DNA from: Nocardioides sp.
GTDB lineage: Bacteria > Actinomycetota > Actinomycetes > Propionibacteriales > Nocardioidaceae
Length of the DNA stretch: 64,000 bases
Assembly: GCA_037045645.1 (NCBI GenBank)
Contig: JBAOIH010000001.1
Span: 806,001 to 870,000 of the forward strand
Direction of reading: 5' to 3'
Numbering within the stretch: the stretch's first letter is position 1; each line of letters starts with the position of its first letter. The notes under the pieces were generated by a model. The model was not told the origin of the DNA, did not search any database, and saw only the letters and a list, made by a program, of their open reading frames with translations. Positions 1 through 7,065 of the stretch are shown piece after piece. A program made the position numbers and the translations under genes.

Positions 1-1996
1 CATTGAGCACCTTCATCGCGAGTCGACGACCGACCTTGATCTGCTGCTCGTCGAAAGGCGAGTCCAACCCGGGCCGCGTCATCGCGGCGCGCCACCGGAC
101 CGCATCCGCACCATGGGTCGCCAACAGGTTCTCCGGGTCGATCTTGGAGTTGGCGGCCGACTTCGAGAGCTTGCCCTGCTTGCCCTTGCCGGTGCCCGCG
201 GTCACGAAGCCCGAGATCATCACGTGGCGCCACGGCACGCCGTGGTTCTCGTAGTGCGCGCGCACCACGCGGGAGAACAGCCAGGTGCGGATGATGTCGT
301 GCGCGTGGGTGCACAGGTCGTACGGGAACGTCTGCGACCACAAGGTGTCGTCGATCAGCCAGCCACCGGCGATGTGCGGGGTCAGCGACGAGGTGGCCCA
401 GGTGTCCATGATGTCGGGATCGCCGAGGAAGCCACCGGGCTTGCCGCGCTGGTCCTCGTCATAACCGTGTGGCGCCTGGGTGGAGGGGTCGATCGGCAAC
501 TCGTTCTCGCGAGGCACCAGTGGGTGCGCGTAGTCGGGTTCGCCCTCGTCATCCAGCGGATACCAGACCGGGAAGGGCACGCCGAAGAAACGTTGCCGAG
601 AGATCAGCCAGTCACCGTTGAGGCCCTTGACCCAGTTGTCGTAGCGATGCCGCATGTGCTCAGGCACCCAGTCGAGCTCTGCCCCGCGAGCCAGCATCTC
701 GGCTCGGATCTCGCCGTCACGCCCACCGTTGCGGATGTACCACTGCCGGGTCGAGACGATCTCCAGCGGCTTGTCGCCCTTCTCATAGAAGTTCGTCATC
801 CGCTGGGTGGGTTTCGGCTCACCGTCCAGATCGCCGCTCTCGCGCAGCATCGCGACCATCGCCTCGCGTGCGGAGAAGGTCGTCTTGCCCGCGAGTTCGG
901 CGTACGCGCGCGAGGCCCGCTCACTGCTGAGCCACTCGGGGGTGTCGGCCAGGACGCGACCGTCGCGGCCGATCACCGTGCGTACCGGCAGGTTGAGTTC
1001 GCGCCACCACTGCACGTCGGTGAGGTCGCCGAAGGTGCAGCACATCACCAGGCCGGAGCCCTTGTCCGGTTCGGCGGCCTCGTGGGCGAGCACCGGAAGT
1101 TCGACGCCGAAGACCGGTGAGGTCACGGTGGCGCCCGAGGCGATCAGGTCGGCGTACCGCTCGTCATCGGGGTGCGCGATCAGCGCCACGCAGGCAGCGA
1201 TCAACTCCGGGCGAGTGGTTTCGATGAAGAGTTTGGTGTCGAGACGCCCGTCGGTCTCCTCCACCACCGATTGGCGGTGGAAGGCGACCCGGTGATAGGC
1301 GCCGGGGTATTCGCGGGCCTCCAACTCGGCCTGCGCCACCGCAGTCCGGAAGGTCACGTCCCACAGAGTCGGGGCTTCTTGGAGGTACGCCTCGCCGCGG
1401 GCGAAGTTGCGAAGGAACGCGGTCTGGCTGACTCGCTGAGCGTGCTCGCCGATCGTGGTGTAGCTCTCGTCCCAGTCCACCGACAGCCCCAGGGTGCGCC
1501 ACAACTCCTCGAACTTCTTCTCGTCCTCAACGATGAGTTCCTCGCAGAGTTCGACGAAGTTGGGTCGACTCACGGGGATCTGGCGCTTGGGGTCGGGCTT
1601 GTCCGGCGGGGTGAAGTCGGGGTCGTACGGCAGCGACGGATCGCAACGAACGCCGTAGAAGTTCTGCACCCGTCGCTCGGTCGGCAGGCCGTTGTCGTCC
1701 CAGCCCATCGGGTAGAAGACGGTCTTGCCGCGCATCCGCTGGAAACGCGCGATCAGGTCGGCGTGGGTGTACGAGAAGACGTGCCCGACGTGCAGCGCGC
1801 CGCTCGCCGTCGGCGGGGGGGTGTCGATCGAGTAGACCGACTCGCGCGGCTGGGTGCGGTCGAAGACGTACGTCCCCTGGTCCTTCCACGTCTGCGACCA
1901 GGTGGCCTCCAGGCCCTCCAGCGCCGGCTTGTCAGGTACGACGACGTCGCGCGTTGCGGTCGTCGGTTCCTGGGCGTACGGCGGGGTCTGCGTCAT
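1..1996 (-). CDS. valS: Valyl-tRNA synthetase, C-terminal part missing (off window)
   Basis: Charges tRNA-Val with valine in the cytoplasm. The gene reads leftward from an ATG at 1996, and 665 residues are visible before the window ends. The class I signature HVGH is at residues 69-72 and the KLSKS loop at about 609-613. NWVKGLNGDWLISRQ is the typical ValS region before the catalytic core end. The anticodon-binding C-terminus is off-window. A TAGACT box at 2005-2010 lies 8 nt before the ATG, so the mRNA is probably leaderless and no T-box leader is possible here. The neighbouring folC fits the usual actinobacterial valS-folC-ndk order. The family call is firm. Only the missing 3' end limits it. 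Confidence 0.96.
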   Translation of the reverse strand, partial: MTQTPPYAQEPTTATRDVVVPDKPALEGLEATWSQTWKDQGTYVFDRTQPRESVYSIDTPPPTASGALHVGHVFSYTHADLIARFQRMRGKTVFYPMGWDDNGLPTERRVQNFYGVRCDPSLPYDPDFTPPDKPDPKRQIPVSRPNFVELCEELIVEDEKKFEELWRTLGLSVDWDESYTTIGEHAQRVSQTAFLRNFARGEAYLQEAPTLWDVTFRTAVAQAELEAREYPGAYHRVAFHRQSVVEETDGRLDTKLFIETTRPELIAACVALIAHPDDERYADLIASGATVTSPVFGVELPVLAHEAAEPDKGSGLVMCCTFGDLTDVQWWRELNLPVRTVIGRDGRVLADTPEWLSSERASRAYAELAGKTTFSAREAMVAMLRESGDLDGEPKPTQRMTNFYEKGDKPLEIVSTRQWYIRNGGRDGEIRAEMLARGAELDWVPEHMRHRYDNWVKGLNGDWLISRQRFFGVPFPVWYPLDDEGEPDYAHPLVPRENELPIDPSTQAPHGYDEDQRGKPGGFLGDPDIMDTWATSSLTPHIAGGWLIDDTLWSQTFPYDLCTHAHDIIRTWLFSRVVRAHYENHGVPWRHVMISGFVTAGTGKGKQGKLSKSAANSKIDPENLLATHGADAVRWRAAMTRPGLDSPFDEQQIKVGRRLAMKVLN

Positions 1997-2004
1997 GGTC
2001 GCAG

Positions 2005-2010
2005 AGTCTA
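2005..2010 (-). promoter_or_regulatory. Leaderless -10 box of valS
   Basis: TAGACT on the minus strand with 8 nt between it and the valS ATG. Same architecture as many starts in this window. Confidence 0.5.
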
Positions 2011-2054
2011 GGAGCCGGGCTCCCGACGGCGAAAACCAGTTGCCCCTGGTGGGC

Positions 2055-3137
2055 TCAGTTCGGCTGGCCGACCTCGGCGTCGGTGCTGGCGACGACCTCG
2101 CCGGCCACGACGTCGTCCTCCTCGGCTGCCTGGTTCAGGACCTCTTCGATGTCGGTGATGAACGCCTCGATCTCCTCGACGCCGTGCACCGGGCCACCGG
2201 CGAGCATGCCGTCGGCTCCGAGCAGGACGGCCGCAGGGCTTGCGGGGAGCTTGAGGGCCCGCCAGACGAGACTTGCGTGGTCATAGAGCATGTCGTCATC
2301 GTCTTGGAGCAAGGGGAGCGAGTGGCGGGTGACCTCGATGCTGTTGGTGGTCAACAGTGCGACCTTGAGTGAGGGCAGCCGTTCGCGCCAATCCGCCAAA
2401 CTCTCGGCCATCCGATGACTGGAGCCGCAAAAACAGTTGATACTCACCAAGAGCACGGCCTGCGAGCTGGCCAGTTCATACAGCGTCGCCATCGTGCCGT
2501 CGGTCCGTTGCAGGGCAGCCTCGGGAATCCGCTCTCGGATGTAGTCCAGTTCGTCGTCGACCGGCGACGGCTCGGCCGCAGCCTGCGGGGGGTGAGCGGC
2601 AGCCGATGCCCGCTTCGGGCGCGGCGGCGCAGTGATCAGGTAGGTCAACGCGCTGACGGTCAAGGCGCCCACGACCCACCACCAGCCCGTCGAGCCCAGG
2701 TCGCCTAGCAGCGCAGGCAGAGAGTCGCCCTGCCAGGTCGCGACCGTCCAGACGACGGCCACCGCCACGAGCAGTGTGTTGCGTACGAGCGTGCGTTCGG
2801 TGACCTGGTTCTGGCCGATCCGTCCGAAGCAACCGCACGTCGGGCGCGGGTCGAAGGTGAGCCCGCGAGCGATGAGTCCCCAATAGATCAGCATCAAGCC
2901 GGTGGCCGCGAGCGCGCCCAGGCGTGCGGGCCAGCCGGCGGGCAAGAACAGCGCCGCGGCGATCAGCAACTCACCCGGGGGCACGGAGCGGGCGACGGCT
3001 GCTGCTTGCAGGGCCTCGGGCACGCGCAGAAGACGGAGCGCGGAACGTGTCGAGTCGCTCGCGTTCCACTTCGCCATCGCGCTGAAGACCAGCACGGCGA
3101 TCAGGATCAGTGGTGCCAGAATGACGGCGTGAGGCAT
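2055..3137 (-). CDS. MauE/DoxX-like membrane protein fused to a thioredoxin-like domain
   Basis: Predicted 360-residue membrane protein. Residues 1-170 hold about five hydrophobic segments with the MauE-type motif TCGCFG at about 100-105. The C-terminal half is soluble and thioredoxin-like, with a Cys-Phe-Cys pair at 235-237 (INCFCGSS). MauE-family proteins are linked to electron supply or disulfide formation in periplasmic or cell-wall proteins, and the fused thioredoxin-like part fits a redox role. No mau genes lie nearby, so a methylamine role is not supported. I chose the ATG at 3137 because a longer ORF would overlap folC, and because TACACT at 3145-3150 lies 7 nt upstream. It lies 58 nt upstream of valS on the same strand and diverges from folC. 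Confidence 0.7.
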   Translation of the reverse strand: MPHAVILAPLILIAVLVFSAMAKWNASDSTRSALRLLRVPEALQAAAVARSVPPGELLIAAALFLPAGWPARLGALAATGLMLIYWGLIARGLTFDPRPTCGCFGRIGQNQVTERTLVRNTLLVAVAVVWTVATWQGDSLPALLGDLGSTGWWWVVGALTVSALTYLITAPPRPKRASAAAHPPQAAAEPSPVDDELDYIRERIPEAALQRTDGTMATLYELASSQAVLLVSINCFCGSSHRMAESLADWRERLPSLKVALLTTNSIEVTRHSLPLLQDDDDMLYDHASLVWRALKLPASPAAVLLGADGMLAGGPVHGVEEIEAFITDIEEVLNQAAEEDDVVAGEVVASTDAEVGQPN

Positions 3138-3144
3138 GCGCAGA

Positions 3145-3176
3145 AGTGTAGGTCTAGGGGCGCGGGACCTTAGACT
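3145..3176. promoter_or_regulatory. Back-to-back leaderless promoters of the MauE-like gene and folC
   Basis: The 46-nt divergent gap carries TACACT on the minus strand (3145-3150), 7 nt before the MauE-like ATG. It also carries TAGACT on the plus strand (3171-3176), 7 nt before the folC ATG. Neither gene has room for a leader, so the -10 boxes are almost adjacent. Confidence 0.5.
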
Positions 3177-3183
3177 CGCCGCG

Positions 3184-4563
3184 ATGCCTGACCAGATCAC
3201 ACCTGACAGCCCCGAAGCTCGGCCGGCGGCGACCTTCGCCGAGGCTGAGGAGGCGCTGCTCTCCCGCTGGCCCGAGACCAAGTTGGAGCCGTCGCTGGAC
3301 CGGATCCGCGCGTTCGTCGACCTGCTCGGTCAGCCCCAGACCAGTTATCCCGTCGTGCACCTCACCGGCACCAACGGCAAGACCTCGACGTCGCGGATGA
3401 TCGACGCGTTGTTGCGCGCCCACGAGTTGCGGACCGGTCGCTTCACCTCGCCACACCTGGAGCGGATGAGCGAGCGGATCTGCCTGGATGGCGAACCGCT
3501 CAGCGACGAGGCATTCGTACGCGCTTTCAACGATGTGGCGCCGTACACCCATCTCGTCGACGCGTCCGAGCCCTTCCCGCTGTCGTTCTTCGAGACGGTA
3601 GTGGGGATGGCGTACGCCGCCTTCGCCGATGCGCCTGTTGATGTCGCGGTCGTGGAAGTCGGCATGGGCGGGGCCTGGGATGCGACGAATGTCGCGGACG
3701 CCGCCGTCGCCGTGATCATGCCGATCTCGGTCGACCATGAGAAGTATCTGGGCGACTCACCGGTCACGATCGCCGTGGAGAAAGCCGGGATCATCAAGGC
3801 CGGGACGCTGGCTGTCGTCGCCGAGCAGACGCCCGAAGTGCTCGCGGTCCTGGCTGATCGGGCTCGCGAGGTCGGGGCGGATCTGCTCGTCGAGGGTGTG
3901 GACTTCGAGGTCGAGTCTCGCGTGGCTGCTGTGGGGGGCCAGGTCGTCACCTTGCGCGGGTCGGTGGGACGCTACGAAGACCTGTTCTTGCCGTTGTACG
4001 GCGCGCATCAAGCCCAGAACGCCGCCTGCGCACTCGTGGCGGTCGAAGCGCTGATCGGTCGCGGCGGCGCACTGGACGACGCGGTGGTGCGGGCCGCGTT
4101 CGCGGAGTTCACCTCGCCAGGTCGCCTGGAGGTCGTACGCCGCTCGCCGACGATCCTGCTCGACGCCGCCCACAACCCGCACGGCGCGCAGGCGACGGCG
4201 GCCGCGCTCGAGGACTCGTTCTCGTTCGATCCCCTGATCGGCGTGATGGGCGTGATGGCGGACAAGGACTACGAAGGCGTGCTGGCCGCGTTCGAGTCCA
4301 CGCTGGCGCACCTGGTGTGCACCCAGAACTCCACGCCTCGCTCGATGCCGGCCGAGGAGTTGGCGCAGGCCGCACGAGAGGTCTTCGGCGACGACAGGGT
4401 GAGCGTTGCGCCGTCATTGGCCGACGCGATCGAGCAGGCGGCGACCCTGGCCGAGGCAGGTGACGCGGTCGGCTCCTCACTGTCGGCAGGCGCCGTGCTG
4501 GTCACCGGCTCGGTCGTCACCGTCGGCGAGGCCAGGGCGCTGCTGAAGGGGGGCCGCTCATGA
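3184..4563 (+). CDS. folC: Bifunctional folylpolyglutamate synthase / dihydrofolate synthase
   Basis: A 459-residue Mur-ligase-like enzyme that adds glutamate to folates using ATP. The P-loop GTNGKTST is at about residues 62-69. HLERMSERI and LDAAHNPHGA are typical FolC elements. Polyglutamylated THF is the cofactor pool used by the one-carbon genes downstream, although folC itself belongs to the conserved backbone. The ATG at 3184 is preceded by TAGACT at 7 nt. An upstream in-frame ATG at 3136 would cover the divergent promoter and is rejected. The stop overlaps the next start as ATGA. Confidence 0.95.
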   Translation: MPDQITPDSPEARPAATFAEAEEALLSRWPETKLEPSLDRIRAFVDLLGQPQTSYPVVHLTGTNGKTSTSRMIDALLRAHELRTGRFTSPHLERMSERICLDGEPLSDEAFVRAFNDVAPYTHLVDASEPFPLSFFETVVGMAYAAFADAPVDVAVVEVGMGGAWDATNVADAAVAVIMPISVDHEKYLGDSPVTIAVEKAGIIKAGTLAVVAEQTPEVLAVLADRAREVGADLLVEGVDFEVESRVAAVGGQVVTLRGSVGRYEDLFLPLYGAHQAQNAACALVAVEALIGRGGALDDAVVRAAFAEFTSPGRLEVVRRSPTILLDAAHNPHGAQATAAALEDSFSFDPLIGVMGVMADKDYEGVLAAFESTLAHLVCTQNSTPRSMPAEELAQAAREVFGDDRVSVAPSLADAIEQAATLAEAGDAVGSSLSAGAVLVTGSVVTVGEARALLKGGRS

Positions 4564-4934
4564 GGTCACCGCGGCGCGGCATGTGTGCGGCGATCCTGGC
4601 GCTCGAGGCGGTCGTGCTCGGCCTTACCTCGCCGGTAATGATCATGGTCAGCGACGTCCCCCGCGGTGTCGGGCTCGGCATCGGACTCGGGCTCGCGCTC
4701 ACCTGCGTACTGCTCGCGGGCATGTTGCGCCACGAGGCGGCGTACGTGGCGGGCTGGTTGATCCAGGTCGCCGCCGTCGCCCTGGGCTTCGTCGTGCCGG
4801 TGATGTTCGTGATCGGGTTGATCTTCATGTCCCTGTGGGGCTCGGCCGACTTCCTGGGACGCAAGATCGAGAGGGAGCGGGCGGCAGCGTACGCAGCGGC
4901 CGAGACCGACGACGAGGACCGACCGCTGGGCTGA
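4560..4934 (+). CDS. DUF4233 small membrane protein
   Basis: A 124-residue protein with about four hydrophobic segments and a charged C-terminal tail. It overlaps the folC stop by 4 nt, so it is translationally coupled. DUF4233 proteins characteristically sit between folC and ndk in actinobacteria, and this position matches. The function is unknown. The stop codon falls in a 12-bp tandem repeat that supplies two more in-frame TGA codons directly behind it. Confidence 0.85.
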   Translation: MRSPRRGMCAAILALEAVVLGLTSPVMIMVSDVPRGVGLGIGLGLALTCVLLAGMLRHEAAYVAGWLIQVAAVALGFVVPVMFVIGLIFMSLWGSADFLGRKIERERAAAYAAAETDDEDRPLG

Positions 4935-4983
4935 CCTCTGGGCTGACCGCTGGGCTGACCGCTGGGCTGGCCACTAGGCTGGG
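4924..4983 (+). repeat. 12-bp tandem repeat, five units, ending in the ndk -10 box
   Basis: Five consecutive 12-bp units of the type CGCTGGGCTGAC start at 4924, 4936, 4948, 4960 and 4972. The last unit is changed so that TGGGCT becomes TAGGCT, the -10 box of ndk (4975-4980). Because 12 is a multiple of 3, the repeat places three TGA codons in the DUF4233 frame. Confidence 0.85.
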
Positions 4984-4987
4984 CGCC

Positions 4988-5407
4988 ATGGAGCGCTCGC
5001 TTGTTCTTGTGAAGCCCGATGGGGTCCGTCGCGGCCTGGTGGGGGAGGTCGTACGCCGCATCGAAGCCAAGGGCTACTCGCTCGTCGCACTCGACCTGCG
5101 GGTGCCGACCCGGGACCTGCTGGCCGAGCACTACGCCGAGCACGAGGGCAAGCCGTTCTACGAGTCGCTGGTCGAGTTCATGATGTCCGGTCCGGTCGCT
5201 GCGATCGTGATCGAGGGCCAGCAGTGCGTGGCCGGTTTCCGTTCGCTCGCCGGTGCGACCGACCCGACCGCCGCAGCGCCGGGCACGATCCGCGGCGACC
5301 TCGGGCGTGACTGGGGTGAGAAGGTCACGGCCAATGTCGTGCACGGTTCGGATGCGGCCGAATCCGCCGCCCGCGAGATCGCCATCTGGTTCCCCGGCCT
5401 GGTGTGA
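4988..5407 (+). CDS. ndk: Nucleoside diphosphate kinase
   Basis: A 139-residue cytoplasmic enzyme that transfers the gamma phosphate among NTPs and NDPs. The N-terminal LVLVKPDGVRRG and the catalytic-histidine motif NVVHGSD (His about 119) are intact, and the length is normal. The ATG at 4988 follows TAGGCT at 4975-4980 by 7 nt, so the transcript is probably leaderless. It is the last backbone gene before island 1. Confidence 0.97.
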   Translation: MERSLVLVKPDGVRRGLVGEVVRRIEAKGYSLVALDLRVPTRDLLAEHYAEHEGKPFYESLVEFMMSGPVAAIVIEGQQCVAGFRSLAGATDPTAAAPGTIRGDLGRDWGEKVTANVVHGSDAAESAAREIAIWFPGLV

Positions 5408-5477
5408 ACCCGAGCGGGTATCCACCGCGAGGTCTTTGCCGGGTCGCGGGCCATTGCCGCGCGCCCTGATGCGGGCG

Positions 5478-5529
5478 TACGCTCTCCCGTGTGGTGCGTA
5501 TCACGAAACGCGGTAGCGCAATGCGCAAC
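5478..5529 (+). promoter_or_regulatory. Promoter and imperfect regulon operator at the metF-like start
   Basis: TACGCT at 5478-5483 lies 7 nt before the GTG at 5491. At 5513-5529 there is GTAGC-N7-GCAAC, with arms GTAGCGCA and TGCGCAAC that match at 7 of 8 positions. This differs by one base from the GTTGC-N7-GCAAC site of the betaine genes. It lies just downstream of the inferred start point, within the first codons. The upstream half-site seen at the other promoters is poorly conserved here and shifted by 1 nt. Confidence 0.45.
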
Positions 5530-6363
5530 AAGCACAAGGTCACTATGCGTCGGCTCCTGGAGCATTCGCGCTTCGAAGTGCTCCCCACGCCCACCGTGGA
5601 GGCCAAGATCCTGGCCAGCGTAGGCACCGACGTGCCGATCACGGTCACGGCATCGGAGGGCAAGGGACTGGAGGCCACGCTCGCGCTCGCCGAGAGCCTG
5701 GCCCGGCAGGGCTATCGAGCAGTGCCGCACCTGGCCGCTCGACTGGTGTCGGGACGCAGCGAACTCGAGGAGATCGTCGCCCGGCTGCAAGCCGTGGGGA
5801 TCGACTCGGTGTTCGTGCCCGGAGGCGATGCGACCCCGAAGGGTGACTATCCGGATGCACTCGCGCTGCTGGAGGACCTGACGGTCCTGGGCAGTCCGTT
5901 CCGCCATGTCGGCGTGGCGGGCTATCCCGAATCGCACCCCACGATCCACGACGACCTGACCGTGCAGTCCATGTGGGACAAGCGCAAGCACGCGACTCAC
6001 GTCGTGTCCAACCTGACTTTCGATCCACAACTCATCGCCAGCTGGATCCACCGGATGCGGCTGCGCGGCATCACGATGCCGTTGCTGATCGGGATCCCAG
6101 GCCCGGTGGAGCGCACCAAACTGCTCGGCATGGCCACCAAGATCGGAGTCGGTGAGTCCACGCGGTTCCTGAACAAGCAGAAGGGCGTGATGGCGCGACT
6201 GATGGCGCCCGGGGGCTTCACCGGTGAGTCGTTTCTCGAAGCCTGCGCACCGGCCGCGACCGACCCCGAGGCCCGCGTCGAAGGACTGCACGTCTACACC
6301 TTCAACCAGGTCGCCGAGACGGCTGCCTGGCGTACGGAACTCCTGTCCCGACTGGCGCAATAG
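5491..6363 (+). CDS. Methylenetetrahydrofolate reductase family protein
   Basis: A 290-residue MetF-family (PF02219) flavoprotein that interconverts 5,10-methylene-THF and 5-methyl-THF. PHLAARLVSGRSELEEIV, FVPGGD and GVAGYPESHP are recognisable family segments. Beside a corrinoid system that would load methyl groups on THF, it may run in the oxidative direction; this is inference. A biosynthetic role in methionine synthesis is the alternative. I favour GTG 5491 because of the -10 box 7 nt upstream. ATG 5521 is the alternative and would lie inside the operator-like palindrome. It converges on the DUF1638 gene with a 24-nt gap. Confidence 0.82.
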   Translation: MVRITKRGSAMRNKHKVTMRRLLEHSRFEVLPTPTVEAKILASVGTDVPITVTASEGKGLEATLALAESLARQGYRAVPHLAARLVSGRSELEEIVARLQAVGIDSVFVPGGDATPKGDYPDALALLEDLTVLGSPFRHVGVAGYPESHPTIHDDLTVQSMWDKRKHATHVVSNLTFDPQLIASWIHRMRLRGITMPLLIGIPGPVERTKLLGMATKIGVGESTRFLNKQKGVMARLMAPGGFTGESFLEACAPAATDPEARVEGLHVYTFNQVAETAAWRTELLSRLAQ

Positions 6364-6387
6364 CGCGGCGGACTTAAGGCCGGCGGA

Positions 6388-7065
6388 TCAAGGCTGGTGG
6401 ATGAGGTCGGCCAGCGCGCGCTCGAGACCGGCGTGCCCGGTCTCGACGACCGTCAACGGCAGGCCGATCCGCTCGGCCGCGCGCCGGGCCAACTCGCGTA
6501 ACTCCTCATCAGGTTCCTGCGCGAGCCAGACGACGCGCGTGTAGGCCTTGAAATAGTCGTCGCGAAGCTCCGGATAACGGTCGAGGCCGAGTTCGCGTAC
6601 GACCGTGCGCTCGAAGGAGCGCACCAGGAAGTCCGTGAAGACGTAGGTGCCGGGCTGCTGCGCGAAGAACTCCTCGATCCGCTGCGCGCCGCCATAGATG
6701 TCATAGCAGTGCAACCCCGGCAGTCGTTCGACACCCAGCTCCGCGCAGACCTCGTCGAGGGCGCCGTACGTCCCGCAGTCGGCGTACCCGATCACCACCT
6801 GCCCGTGGGTGGGCAACAGCCGCTGTGCCAGGTCGCGTACCTGCCCGGCGATGAGATGCGGTTGGTTGTGCAGCAACGGGGGCAGCGGATGTACGTCGAG
6901 TGGCCAGCCCCGCCGTTCGGCGATCTGCGCGGCGGGTTGGGCGAGTGCGCCGCACGCGATCAGGGCGATGCGCTCAGAGGACTGCCGGTCTGGAGACGAC
7001 CCGTCAGAAGGCGAGTTGGTCGACGAAGCGGTCGTTGAAGTCGGGCCGGTCGGAGAGCTCGACAT
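6388..7065 (-). CDS. DUF1638 domain protein
   Basis: A 225-residue soluble protein, last gene of the leftward corrinoid operon. DUF1638 proteins often accompany corrinoid methyltransferases of the MttB type, but their biochemical role is not established. Visible features are ALIACGAL near the start, GYADCGTYGALDEVC and GLHCYDIYGG, with several conserved cysteines (possible metal or cofactor ligands, inference). The only ATG, GTG or TTG that keeps these motifs is at 7065, which overlaps the RACo-like gene by 62 nt. Translation is therefore tightly coupled. Confidence 0.8.
   Translation of the reverse strand: MSSSPTGPTSTTASSTNSPSDGSSPDRQSSERIALIACGALAQPAAQIAERRGWPLDVHPLPPLLHNQPHLIAGQVRDLAQRLLPTHGQVVIGYADCGTYGALDEVCAELGVERLPGLHCYDIYGGAQRIEEFFAQQPGTYVFTDFLVRSFERTVVRELGLDRYPELRDDYFKAYTRVVWLAQEPDEELRELARRAAERIGLPLTVVETGHAGLERALADLIHQP

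Noticed and set aside
113..2011. Long plus-strand ORFs (335 and 279 residues) opposite valS
   Set aside because: They are antisense shadows of valS, which has HVGH, KLSKS and continuous homology. The plus-strand products are Arg/Gly/Val-rich without domains.
1997..2054. T-box or other tRNA-sensing leader in front of valS
   Set aside because: Only 58 nt separate the genes and the -10 box lies 8 nt before the ATG, so there is no leader to hold such an element.
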